Shown here in pieces: positions 9,263 through 15,549 of a DNA stretch of 29,518 nucleotides; the first letter of the stretch is position 1, and each line of letters opens with the position of its first letter. The stretch covers positions 3,522 to 33,039 of the IMG/VR virus record IMGVR_UViG_3300029309_000170; one strand, given 5' to 3'. The position numbers and the translations under genes are program-made. This DNA is from a virus. The notes under the pieces are model-generated. The model saw nothing but the letters and a program-made list of their open reading frames with translations. It had not been told where the DNA came from and did no database searches.

Positions 9263-9297
9263 AATTATACGTTTTATTCATGTATAAATATGATTAG

Positions 9298-10032
9298 TTA
9301 AGATCTTTCAAAATCTATATATCCTGTTTCTAAATAAAAAATATAATTTTCTTTAAATAAATCATACAATCTATTAGCTATTTTAGTTATTTTAGGTGTT
9401 TTTACTTCTAAACCATTTGTAGCCATAATTTCTCTTATATAGATATAAAGAGCTTTTTTATTAAATATTTCTAAATTTTCTCTTTTACGAAATAATTCTA
9501 ATATAGCATCAGCTACTTGGGCATCATTACCTTTAGGAAAGAATATATCAAATCTATTTTCAACATAACTAATATAATTATCTAAAAATATAGATAAATT
9601 ATCTTTTTCTTTTTCTTCACCTATATTATAAGAATAATTATCATCCTTATATAACTCATCTACAGGTGCTTTTTGAACTCGTTTTTTATAATTTTTTGTA
9701 TTATATACTATTAACCAATTTTTTGTTATAGTACCAAAATATGAATATGCTTTTGCTCCATTATCAGGATTAAATAAATGTAATTTAGAAAGTAAAAAAG
9801 TTATCACTTCATGTTGTAGGTGTTCTATTTGGTCTACTTCTGTGTAATAAAATTTAAAAGTATGAATTATATTTTCTGTTAGTTTAAAAAAAGCATAGTG
9901 AATTTCATCCCGGTATATCTTACTTCTAATTTCTGGATTTGGTTCATTATTATATCTAACAATAGCGTTTTCAGTGTCTTTAGTAAAGTAGTTTTTACTC
10001 TTAGGTCTTCTTTTTCTAGCCACGGTAATCAT
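9298..10032 (-). CDS. Late-transcription sigma factor, T4 gp55-like
   Basis: 244 residues. Residues 86-108 (LFNPDNGAKAYSYFGTITKN and WLI) match the sigma-70 region 2 remnant of T4 gp55, in which 'F....Y.NP.AYF.TI..NAFI' precedes a basic stretch, here YNTKNYKKRVQK. The preceding helix (LQHEVITFLLSKL) fits region 1.2/2. The N-terminus is basic (ARKRRPKSK). In T4, gp55 recruits host RNA polymerase to late promoters with the sliding clamp. The gene lies directly before the structural operon it would switch on. Its ATG overlaps the stop of the upstream gene (ATGA). No DNA-binding region 4 helix is evident, as in gp55. Confidence 0.68.
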   Translation of the reverse strand: MITVARKRRPKSKNYFTKDTENAIVRYNNEPNPEIRSKIYRDEIHYAFFKLTENIIHTFKFYYTEVDQIEHLQHEVITFLLSKLHLFNPDNGAKAYSYFGTITKNWLIVYNTKNYKKRVQKAPVDELYKDDNYSYNIGEEKEKDNLSIFLDNYISYVENRFDIFFPKGNDAQVADAILELFRKRENLEIFNKKALYIYIREIMATNGLEVKTPKITKIANRLYDLFKENYIFYLETGYIDFERS

Positions 10033-10313
10033 TTTATTTCTTTTAACTTGAAATCATTCAAGATATCCTGAATGTCTTGGATAGATTGGAAAAAATATCC
10101 AACCTCATCATCAGATTTAAATGTACCGGCCCGATCTATTTCTTTAAGTTTTTTATCAGATACATCTATTGTTTTAGATAATCTATCTAAGTAATTTAAA
10201 TATTCCGCTAAAATGTCCTCTTGTTTTTCGTTTTTACGCATTAAATTAAAAGTAGTAAATCCTAAGATTACTACTAATACCGATAAGATAGATATTATAA
10301 CTGTTAAAATCAT
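10029..10313 (-). CDS. Small membrane-anchored coiled-coil protein
   Basis: 94 residues. One N-terminal membrane segment (residues about 2-22, ILTVIISILSVLVVILGFTT) is followed by a long charged helix (EKQEDILAEYLNYLDRLSKT ... KKLKEID), ending in DDEVGYFFQSIQDIQDILND. The layout is that of a membrane-anchored coiled-coil protein facing one side of the inner membrane. It overlaps the HD-domain gene and the sigma gene by four bases each (ATGA), so it is co-translated with them. Role not recognised; similar small proteins accompany late-gene regulators in marine phages, from memory. Confidence 0.72.
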   Translation of the reverse strand: MILTVIISILSVLVVILGFTTFNLMRKNEKQEDILAEYLNYLDRLSKTIDVSDKKLKEIDRAGTFKSDDEVGYFFQSIQDIQDILNDFKLKEIK

Positions 10314-11062
10314 AAACTATCTAGCATATTTTTTAAACCTTCACTTTTCATTGAACCTAAAGTTTTTGTTTTTATGTCCATTTTTTTATTCTTAGGTTTA
10401 TTATTTATTGAATTTGTAAATTTAGGTAACCATTCTTTTTCGAATTCAATTCTTGCTGCCATTAAGTCTGCCTGATGAATTATAAATATCATAGAAGTTC
10501 GAGGTTTTAACTCCGGCATATAATTTTTTAAATAAGGCTCATTAGCTTGATCATATAAACCATCATGTAATTTAATAGCCATCCATTCATTTTCAGTAAG
10601 TTTAATGTCATGGTCAACTAGCAATTTAATGGATCTATCCGGAACTGACATATAGGTTAATTTTTTATTGTATTGATACATTTCACCTAAATTCTTTTTC
10701 CTCCATTCATCCTGAGATGGTAAATATGCTATTTCTTCACCATTACCCATTTTCCCTAAATCATGGTTCATAGCAGAAAATACAAGTTCTTCAATTGTAT
10801 AATTTTGTTCTGTACCAAATTCTTTCCATACTTCATTTATAGCTAAAGCACCGCTTACAACTCTATTAACATGGTCAATGTAACCACCTGGAAATGCATT
10901 GTGGTAAGCTGTTTTATGTGATGCTGGCATTAGTACAAGATCATCTTCGAATTTCTTATAAAATGCTAATAATTTTTCCTTTCTGGGAGATGATATATGT
11001 TCTTCAATGTTGGTTAAAAATATTTCCCAATTTGCCTGAATGTGTTCTGCTGATAAACTCAT
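10310..11062 (-). CDS. HD-domain phosphohydrolase
   Basis: 250 residues. It shows the metal-binding HD pattern: H64 in GGYIDHVNRVV, H100-D101 in SAMNHDLGKMG, followed by conserved histidines at about 151 (LVDHDIKL) and 166 (IKLHDG), and D199 in IIHQADLMAARIEFE. HD proteins hydrolyse phosphoester bonds in nucleotides, cyclic dinucleotides, ppGpp or RNA ends. The overall form recalls YhaM-like/3'-5' exoribonuclease HD modules without the OB domain. The substrate cannot be told from sequence; nucleotide-pool control or degradation of a host alarmone or anti-phage signal are both plausible. Four-base overlap with the downstream gene and one-base overlap with the upstream 56-residue gene. Confidence 0.85.
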   Translation of the reverse strand: MSLSAEHIQANWEIFLTNIEEHISSPRKEKLLAFYKKFEDDLVLMPASHKTAYHNAFPGGYIDHVNRVVSGALAINEVWKEFGTEQNYTIEELVFSAMNHDLGKMGNGEEIAYLPSQDEWRKKNLGEMYQYNKKLTYMSVPDRSIKLLVDHDIKLTENEWMAIKLHDGLYDQANEPYLKNYMPELKPRTSMIFIIHQADLMAARIEFEKEWLPKFTNSINNKPKNKKMDIKTKTLGSMKSEGLKNMLDSL

Positions 11063-11232
11063 TATGCTTCTCTTTCTACTATATCAACTAAATCTTGAAC
11101 TGTTTCTTCTATTGCTCTTTGAGCCTCATTTATTGATGTTCTATCTCCACCTCTATGAATTTGCATATCAAGTTTTTTTAATTGTCCCTGGAGTGTTCTA
11201 AGTCTATTTTGTACTAATTGTTTATTTCTCAT
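11062..11232 (-). CDS. 56-residue helical protein, unknown
   Basis: 56 residues starting MRNKQLVQNRLRTLQGQLKK and ending VDIVEREA. It is predicted to be entirely alpha-helical and charged, with a heptad-like pattern typical of a small coiled coil. Its stop overlaps the HD gene's ATG by one base (TAATG). It is the first gene after the promoter at 11321-11351 and its leader carries a perfect 8-bp hairpin. No function can be assigned. Confidence 0.65.
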   Translation of the reverse strand: MRNKQLVQNRLRTLQGQLKKLDMQIHRGGDRTSINEAQRAIEETVQDLVDIVEREA

Positions 11233-11251
11233 AACTTTAAATTAAATGTTA

Positions 11252-11278
11252 ATAGGGTATTCCTTATACCTACCCTAT
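11252..11278 (-). promoter_or_regulatory. Leader hairpin upstream of the 56-aa gene/HD/sigma operon
   Basis: A perfect inverted repeat, ATAGGGTA / TACCCTAT, 8 bp with an 11-base loop, lies in the untranslated leader about 20 bases upstream of the 56-residue gene and downstream of the promoter at 11321-11351. On the minus strand no T-run follows, so it does not look like an intrinsic terminator for this operon. It could protect the 5' end or serve as a protein-binding site. Confidence 0.5.
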
Positions 11279-11320
11279 CACCTTTTTTATATTATACGTT
11301 TTTTTCAAACCCCGTGATGG

Positions 11321-11351
11321 GAATATACGATATTAAGATTTCGACTCCAAA
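11321..11351 (-). promoter_or_regulatory. Bacteroidota-type promoter for the HD/sigma operon
   Basis: TTTGG (11351-11347), 19-base spacer ending in CG, then TATATTC (11327-11321), the same spacing as the other copies in this window. The -33 box lies inside the last codons of the upstream gene (NLESKS). It fits the Bacteroidota consensus TTTG - about 20 bases - TAnnTTT. Confidence 0.6.
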
Positions 11352-11776
11352 TTATCTTTAAGATACTTTTGAATTTTTACTAAAAAAGCACATTTTTCAT
11401 ACTCTTCTGCGTCTTCAAAAAAAGATATTGATAATTTTAATGCTGTATCTAAATAATCATCATGTTGGATTAATAAACTACCTTGCCATATTTCTTTATC
11501 TATTTCACAATCCTTAATAAAACTCCAGGCTCTATGGTGAGCTATGTATTCTCCTACTTCATCCATACCATCCATCCCAAAATCATCTTGGGGGGTTTTA
11601 AACATATTAATAAGCTTTTTTTGGAAAACATGTTGATTTAGAATAATTTTTTTATACATACCTACTTTAAATGTAGGTGTTTTTTCAAATTGTTCTATAT
11701 TAATAGTAGAGGGTGGCTCATCAGTGTATTTTTTATTGTCACCTCCAAATAGATTAAATATGTGGTTTAAGTCCAT
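11333..11776 (-). CDS. Conserved-type phage protein, unknown
   Basis: 147 residues from the chosen ATG (MDLNHIFNLFGG); an in-frame ATG 33 bases further upstream would give 158. The shorter start is preferred because a TTTG-N19-TATATTTA promoter (11785-11815) covers the longer N-terminus. The protein is soluble and acidic; motifs seen are EYIAHHRAWSFIKDCEI and YLDTALKLSISFFEDAEEYE, then KCAFLVKIQKYL, together suggesting an all-helical repeat-like fold. The family is not recognised. It is transcribed divergently from the lectin gene. Confidence 0.7.
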   Translation of the reverse strand: MDLNHIFNLFGGDNKKYTDEPPSTINIEQFEKTPTFKVGMYKKIILNQHVFQKKLINMFKTPQDDFGMDGMDEVGEYIAHHRAWSFIKDCEIDKEIWQGSLLIQHDDYLDTALKLSISFFEDAEEYEKCAFLVKIQKYLKDNLESKS

Positions 11777-11784
11777 GTCCGTAA

Positions 11785-11815
11785 TAAATATAGTACTATT
11801 ACAATACATGTCAAA
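11785..11815 (-). promoter_or_regulatory. Promoter candidate, divergent from lectin gene
   Basis: TTTG (11815-11812), 19 bases, TATATTTA (11792-11785). The spacer is one base shorter than in the common copies (TTTG-N20). The predicted start point lies only a few bases before the ATG at 11776, so the transcript would be almost leaderless. Confidence 0.45.
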
Positions 11816-11846
11816 TTAAATTAAAGAAAAAAACGTCATATGTGAC

Positions 11847-11877
11847 TTGGATATGACTAAAAGGTTACGTATATTTA
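11847..11877 (+). promoter_or_regulatory. Promoter of the lectin gene
   Basis: TTGG (11847-11850), 19-base spacer ending in ACG, TATATTTA (11870-11877). It has the same geometry and the same CG before the -7 box as the minus-strand promoters, but is the only copy found on the plus strand. Confidence 0.5.
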
Positions 11878-11906
11878 TAGATATGATGATAAATAAAACA
11901 TTGATT

Positions 11907-12542
11907 ATGGATACTTTATATAAATTATCATCGATTAAAATTATCCTGTTTTTATTTTTTACATTTATTGGATTAACACTAATAAGTCAAAATGAGACAA
12001 CTAAGTCTGAATTTTTAAGTTTTTACAGGTACAATCCAGAAAGATTGACTTGGGACGAACATAAAAAACGTGCTACTGAGATGGGTGGGGATCTTGCATG
12101 CATTACCAATACTGATGAGAATGAACAAGTAAGAAGAATTGCTGGTGGAGAGATCGTATGGATTGGAGGGATACGTAAAGGTTGTGGTAATGGGCCTGGA
12201 TCTGATTATTGGAAATGGTCCAATGGTAAAGAGTGGTCTTACACTAACTGGAGAGTAGGAGAACCCAACAACAGTCCAAGTAGTCATGACCCATACTCAG
12301 AATATGATGAAAACCGTGTGATGATGTGGGAGAATGGAGAATGGAATGATGCGTCCTCATTACATGAACTTTCCGCAATATATGAGATACCCTTGAATCG
12401 CTCTGTAGAGTATTATGATAATGATATCAAAGAAAATTTGGATTATACTAAAAGAAAAAGAAATTCATTTAGAATGATATTAGGTTCTATTCTTTCTACC
12501 GGAATCATTTTAATAATTAATTCTAGTCAAAGAGTAAAATAA
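11907..12542 (+). CDS. Membrane-anchored C-type lectin domain protein
   Basis: 211 residues from the chosen ATG; upstream in-frame ATG and TTG codons exist (11847-11885), but this start puts the hydrophobic signal (KIILFLFFTFIGLTLIS, cleavage near S27|Q28) in the right place. Residues about 40-162 form a C-type lectin fold: LTWDEHKKRATEMGGDLACI, WIGGIRKG, YWKWSNGKEWSYTNW, the EPN sugar-specificity motif (119-121), the WND calcium motif (146-148) and a closing IYEI. EPN usually goes with mannose-type sugars. A C-terminal membrane segment (about 188-205) follows a basic stretch. Only two cysteines (C65, C93) are present in the domain, so the canonical disulfide pair is absent. It is the only plus-strand gene, flanked by oppositely oriented genes, and has fewer A/T-ending codons than its neighbours. 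It is probably an acquired 'moron'. Confidence 0.85.
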   Translation: MDTLYKLSSIKIILFLFFTFIGLTLISQNETTKSEFLSFYRYNPERLTWDEHKKRATEMGGDLACITNTDENEQVRRIAGGEIVWIGGIRKGCGNGPGSDYWKWSNGKEWSYTNWRVGEPNNSPSSHDPYSEYDENRVMMWENGEWNDASSLHELSAIYEIPLNRSVEYYDNDIKENLDYTKRKRNSFRMILGSILSTGIILIINSSQRVK

Positions 12543-12562
12543 CTATATAGGTTTAAATATTA

Positions 12563-12706
12563 CTAATCTTTTAATTTAAATTCACTAGATAATTCCTCCA
12601 ATATAATTTGATATTCTACTTTATCTAATTTAGATAAGGATGCATACCATTTAGGAAAATCTCTACCTTTTAAAGATAACAACTCTTCTTTTAGGTCTCT
12701 CATCAT
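12563..12706 (-). CDS. 47-residue protein, unknown
   Basis: 47 residues starting MMRDLKEELLSLKGRDFPKW and ending SSEFKLKD. Soluble, charged and helical. It lies 25 bases after the T5orf172 gene and meets the plus-strand lectin gene tail to tail 20 bases further on. Coding is supported by an AT-rich frame free of stops and by position at the end of the operon; no function is recognised. Confidence 0.5.
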   Translation of the reverse strand: MMRDLKEELLSLKGRDFPKWYASLSKLDKVEYQIILEELSSEFKLKD

Positions 12707-12731
12707 ATTTTAATTTATACATACGTATATA

Positions 12732-13199
12732 CTATACATAGTGTTTTCCAAGTTTTTCAATTGCCTCTTGTGCTTCAACGAGTGGTATGTCAAAGAATTC
12801 ACGTTGTTGATTCACGCGGTAAGATGCTAATTCCGCGTGGACTTCTTGTTCTAGTTGCTCGCCATTGAAGCATTGAAATGCCCATTCTACTTTGTATGGT
12901 AAAGCTACTCCCGTAGAGGCACTAATTTGTTTTGCTCGTGTATGTGGATCATTTTTTGTGTAACCTATTTTAAGCATATTGGGTAAAGCAGGATTTGATA
13001 GTACATATACCCATTGATCAGCTTCACCGCGGTTAGCATATATGTCTTTACGTCTGGAGGTATAATATGTTATTTTATCCCACCCATCTTTATCTTCTGT
13101 TAGGGTATAGAATCGGATAGGAGAATTTATTAAATCTTCGTCTTGACTGAAATATTTTAAAGCTTGGCTAGGGGTTATTTTTTTGAGGCTTGTTTTCAT
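12732..13199 (-). CDS. T5orf172/MUG113 domain protein (GIY-YIG-like)
   Basis: 155 residues. Residues about 63-150 carry the T5orf172 (meiotically up-regulated gene 113) pattern: WVYVLSNPALPN, LKIGYTKNDPHTRAKQIS (76-93), a central VEWAF, LEQEVHAEL (117-124) and the closing REFFDIPL. The domain belongs to the GIY-YIG nuclease superfamily and is common in phage genomes; whether it cuts DNA is not established for most members. The N-terminal 60 residues are a separate, unrecognised segment. The ATG overlaps the stop of the upstream 91-residue gene by one base. Base composition is somewhat richer in G+C than its neighbours, hinting at separate acquisition. Confidence 0.85.
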   Translation of the reverse strand: MKTSLKKITPSQALKYFSQDEDLINSPIRFYTLTEDKDGWDKITYYTSRRKDIYANRGEADQWVYVLSNPALPNMLKIGYTKNDPHTRAKQISASTGVALPYKVEWAFQCFNGEQLEQEVHAELASYRVNQQREFFDIPLVEAQEAIEKLGKHYV

Positions 13200-13474
13200 T
13201 AAAAACGCATTTTTTGTGAGCGTGCATTACGTTCTATTAAAACTTCGCTTGAAACGATCTTACTATTAAAAGAAGGGATAACTTTTTTATTGGTTCCATA
13301 AGCATACAACGGGCCTTCATAATCTTCACCTTGTATTCTTCTTTTACCATCAAAGGATCTAAAATCAGTTGGGGTAACTCTATACCAATTGTTTAAGTTT
13401 GGTAAAAATACTTCTAAATTTTTGGATTCATTAAATAAGAATTCCATTTTTTCTGTATAACCTGTTTTTTCCAT
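13199..13474 (-). CDS. Small protein, unknown
   Basis: 91 residues, not recognised. Features: WYRVTPTDFRSFDGKRRIQG at about 31-50 and EGPLYAYGTNKKV, a compact beta-like core, ending basic (ERNARSQKMRF). No signal peptide or membrane segment. It shares a one-base stop/start overlap with the T5orf172 gene, so the two are probably translated together; from memory a similar pairing is seen in marine phages. Confidence 0.65.
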   Translation of the reverse strand: MEKTGYTEKMEFLFNESKNLEVFLPNLNNWYRVTPTDFRSFDGKRRIQGEDYEGPLYAYGTNKKVIPSFNSKIVSSEVLIERNARSQKMRF

Positions 13475-13475
13475 A

Positions 13476-14147
13476 TTATATTATTATAACTTTTAAATGA
13501 TCTGTAACGGTTTCTTTAGGAACAGGTTCGGGTCTACCCACATACCATACCCCACCATTAATATTAAATGTAGTTTCTATAAAAACATTAATAGTATCTC
13601 CTATCATTTCGTTATCTAAAAAGATATTTTGAGTAGGGGTATAATTATACATAGAATTTGTACCAACTAAGGTTGGAGCATATGGACAATCTGTACATAA
13701 ATTTGCTGGTATTTGGTATCCTGCAATATTAAAAGGTGGATGTAAACCTATTAAATCTTCTAGAGTATAAGTATAGTTTCCAAATGGTATAGGTGTTGTT
13801 AAAGTATTACTATTAAACCATCCTAGGTATGAATACATGGGTGTTTGAAATAAAATAGAATCAAATACAACCCAATAATCTGTATCAAAATTTGCCCCTA
13901 CCATTGGAACATCATTAATTACATAATATTCATCTAACTCTGATATTAATCCTTTAACTTGAAAATAACCTAATCCATTCCATGGAATTTCATAATATCC
14001 ATTTGAATTAGGAGTTATTAATTGGTTTTCATATACAACTGTATAATTAGTTTGACAATTACCATCACATAATGGTGGGTAATGATTTTCTTCTTGAGTA
14101 CATGAAAATGCACTTAAAATAGTAAATAATATAAATAGTTTTTTCAT
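13476..14147 (-). CDS. Phage-encoded lipoprotein
   Basis: 223 residues. N-terminal lipoprotein signal: MKKLFILFTILSAFSC, with lipobox A-F-S-C and Cys16 as the lipidated residue, followed by acidic/polar TQEEN. The mature part is rich in Tyr, Asn, Pro and Thr, with further cysteines at CDGNCQ and CTDCPY that could form disulfides, and looks beta-structured. It is expected at the periplasmic side of the inner membrane or on the outer membrane. It is the first gene after the promoter at 14164-14195 and the AAGGTTATG start motif. Phage lipoproteins with this layout can block superinfection by occupying a receptor; here that is only a possibility. Confidence 0.75.
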   Translation of the reverse strand: MKKLFILFTILSAFSCTQEENHYPPLCDGNCQTNYTVVYENQLITPNSNGYYEIPWNGLGYFQVKGLISELDEYYVINDVPMVGANFDTDYWVVFDSILFQTPMYSYLGWFNSNTLTTPIPFGNYTYTLEDLIGLHPPFNIAGYQIPANLCTDCPYAPTLVGTNSMYNYTPTQNIFLDNEMIGDTINVFIETTFNINGGVWYVGRPEPVPKETVTDHLKVIII

Positions 14148-14163
14148 AACCTTAATTTTGATG

Positions 14164-14195
14164 TAAATATACGAACCCTTTTTTGGGGAGCCAAA
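14164..14195 (-). promoter_or_regulatory. Promoter P1 (stereotyped TTTGG-N19-TATATTTA)
   Basis: TTTGG at 14195-14191, spacer CTCCCCAAAAAAGGGTTCG, TATATTTA at 14171-14164, 17 bases before the lipoprotein ATG, which is preceded by AATTAAGGTT. The spacer contains an imperfect CCC/GGG dyad. Confidence 0.75.
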
Positions 14196-14660
14196 TTTTT
14201 ATGTGGGGGAAGATAAAAAACATTATTATTCCAGTATAAATATATACTTTATCGACGATGAAGAATCCGTCGACGGAGAAGATTTTAAAATCCTTGGATT
14301 TTGGTCCTTTTGGGTTAAATGGGCTTTAATATATAGGATATAGGTATATACAACATCGATGGTAAAAAGGTGTACTTCTGCTATGAATACATTTACTTCT
14401 TTTTGTGCGATATCCACGCGTATATTGACATCAGCATACGTGGCTATCTACGCATTATATACGCCATATATATGCGGCATAATTAACGCATGCAGCATAT
14501 TATGTTATATAAATAAGTGTATAAGGGTAATATAATAAGTACGGACAACAATACCCCTACCTATACAAGGGGTACGTTGCGCCTTATTTATGCACGCAAT
14601 GCAGAGCTAGATATAACGAATATCCACGTTGTTACTCTGCACTGGGCCAGCTATTATATT
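14196..14660. other. Long non-coding stretch with hairpins, separating two early genes
   Basis: No convincing gene. 14235-14242 and 14508-14515 read TATAAATA on the plus strand (T4 late-promoter-like). The middle (about 14395-14505) is full of TA/CG alternations such as ACGCGTATATTG and partly palindromic GCCATATATATGCGGC. Three consecutive stem-loops follow: 14552-14574 (7 bp, TACCCCT/AGGGGTA), 14577-14599 (5 bp, TTGCG/CGCAA) and 14600-14641 (7 bp, TGCAGAG/CTCTGCA, with an inner AACG/CGTT stem). This is consistent with a structured RNA or a replication/packaging site. The base composition is unlike the flanking coding DNA. Confidence 0.5.
14552..14641. ncRNA. Candidate structured RNA: three tandem stem-loops
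   Basis: Three perfect stems of 7, 5 and 7 bp in 90 bases, listed in the surrounding non-coding entry. If transcribed from the plus-strand TATAAATA at 14508-14515, the RNA would begin just before the first stem. Orientation is undecided because the stems work on either strand. No clear T-run terminator follows, and no known RNA family is recognised. Confidence 0.35.
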
Positions 14661-15035
14661 TTATACTGAACAATTTTCAGTACCAATAAACCCAGGTAAT
14701 TTATTTAATGGATTCTCACACTCGGACTGCTTAATCTCAACAAATTTAACATCGGCATATCTAATTTTCCCAATTGCTTTTTTACCTAACATATCAAATG
14801 TATAAAGTGTAACACATGTAGGACCCCACTTATTAACATTCATTCCATACCATCCCTCACTTATTGAACCACAATGCTCTTCTCCTTCCATTTTAACAGT
14901 ATGGAATTTTTTAGGTATATCACCATATGAACCATCTTTTTTCTTACCATAATTAGTAATACCTTTAACTGTGAATTCACATCTACCTTCATTCATTAAT
15001 ATCTCTCTAACTTTACTTATATCTTTATTATTCAT
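14661..15035 (-). CDS. Early-region protein, unknown
   Basis: 124 residues, not recognised. Soluble, with five cysteines scattered through the chain (CEFTVKG, EEHCGS, PTCVTLYTF, SECENP, TENCSV), and a beta-rich core (HTVKMEGEEHCGSISEGWYG, CVTLYTFDMLGKKAIGKIRY). The ATG is set by the AAGGTTATG motif and lies about 29 bases after promoter P2. It appears to be transcribed alone, because the non-coding stretch follows. Confidence 0.7.
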   Translation of the reverse strand: MNNKDISKVREILMNEGRCEFTVKGITNYGKKKDGSYGDIPKKFHTVKMEGEEHCGSISEGWYGMNVNKWGPTCVTLYTFDMLGKKAIGKIRYADVKFVEIKQSECENPLNKLPGFIGTENCSV

Positions 15036-15063
15036 AACCTTGATTTTTAACTTAACTACATGG

Positions 15064-15095
15064 TAAATATACGAACCCTATCTGTGGTAGCCAAA
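15064..15095 (-). promoter_or_regulatory. Promoter P2
   Basis: TTTGG at 15095-15091, spacer CTACCACAGATAGGGTTCG, TATATTTA at 15071-15064. The leader continues with a GTTAAGTTAAAAATCAAGGTTATG-like sequence shared with P3, P4 and P9. Confidence 0.75.
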
Positions 15096-15170
15096 TTCCT
15101 CGCGCAAGAAAGCGTGAACAATGTATGGTTCATATATATTTTAAAAGTAAGTTGGAAAGGGTTTGGGATC

Positions 15171-15280
15171 GGTAAACAAGGGTTAACATTGGTTGCATCT
15201 TACCTCACATAACCCCCATATAGTTTATAACATACTATTATAAATATAATATTGTTTACCCCATATTAAGAATGTTTACC
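15171..15280. repeat. TGTTTACC repeats in non-coding DNA
   Basis: The octamer TGTTTACC occurs as GGTAAACA at 15171-15178 and directly at 15253-15260 and 15273-15280, the last two exactly 20 bases apart, about two helical turns. The 250-base gap holding them (15036-15288) has, besides promoter P2, no gene. Could be protein-binding sites (operator or origin iterons). Confidence 0.4.
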
Positions 15281-15288
15281 ACACTTAA

Positions 15289-15462
15289 TTAAATTTTTTC
15301 ACCAACTAAACTTAATAATGGTAACTCTTTTTCCTCCACCATCAAAACATCATAATATAACCTTCTTTTATTATACAAATAAGCCCTAGCTTCATCCAAA
15401 CTATTAAATTCCTCAGATTCCAATAACCCATCAGGTTGTCTTTTACTTAAAATATAATACAT
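15289..15462 (-). CDS. 57-residue protein, unknown
   Basis: 57 residues starting MYYILSKRQPDGLLESEEFN and ending LVGEKI. Reads like a small soluble alpha/beta protein: a first strand YYILSK, then a helix SLDEARAYLYNKRRLY and a second strand YDVLMVEE, a pattern common among tiny phage regulators. It is the last gene of the operon running from 17345, 3 bases after the 27-residue gene. Function unknown. Confidence 0.6.
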   Translation of the reverse strand: MYYILSKRQPDGLLESEEFNSLDEARAYLYNKRRLYYDVLMVEEKELPLLSLVGEKI

Positions 15463-15465
15463 AAC

Positions 15466-15549
15466 TTAATCATTTATAATAGAAGCCAAAGCTATTACTA
15501 ATAAGCTTCCAACTACTATTAACGTTAATAAACCAACTTCAATACTCAT
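15466..15549 (-). CDS. 27-residue membrane peptide
   Basis: 27 residues, MSIEVGLLTLIVVGSLLVIA followed by LASIIND: essentially one membrane segment. The ATG overlaps the stop of the preceding gene (ATGA), the usual coupling in this genome, which supports translation despite the small size. No function recognised. Confidence 0.45.
   Translation of the reverse strand: MSIEVGLLTLIVVGSLLVIALASIIND

Noticed and set aside
11907-12542. Diversity-generating retroelement target (C-type lectin fold)
   Set aside because: No reverse transcriptase gene and no template/variable repeat pair is visible in the window, and the domain is on an exported, membrane-anchored protein, not a tail protein.
14226-14417. 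63-codon minus-strand open frame and a plus-strand frame near 14202-14352
   Set aside because: Neither has the AAGGTT start context or a plausible protein composition; the plus frame runs out of the promoter P1 element. Treated as non-coding.
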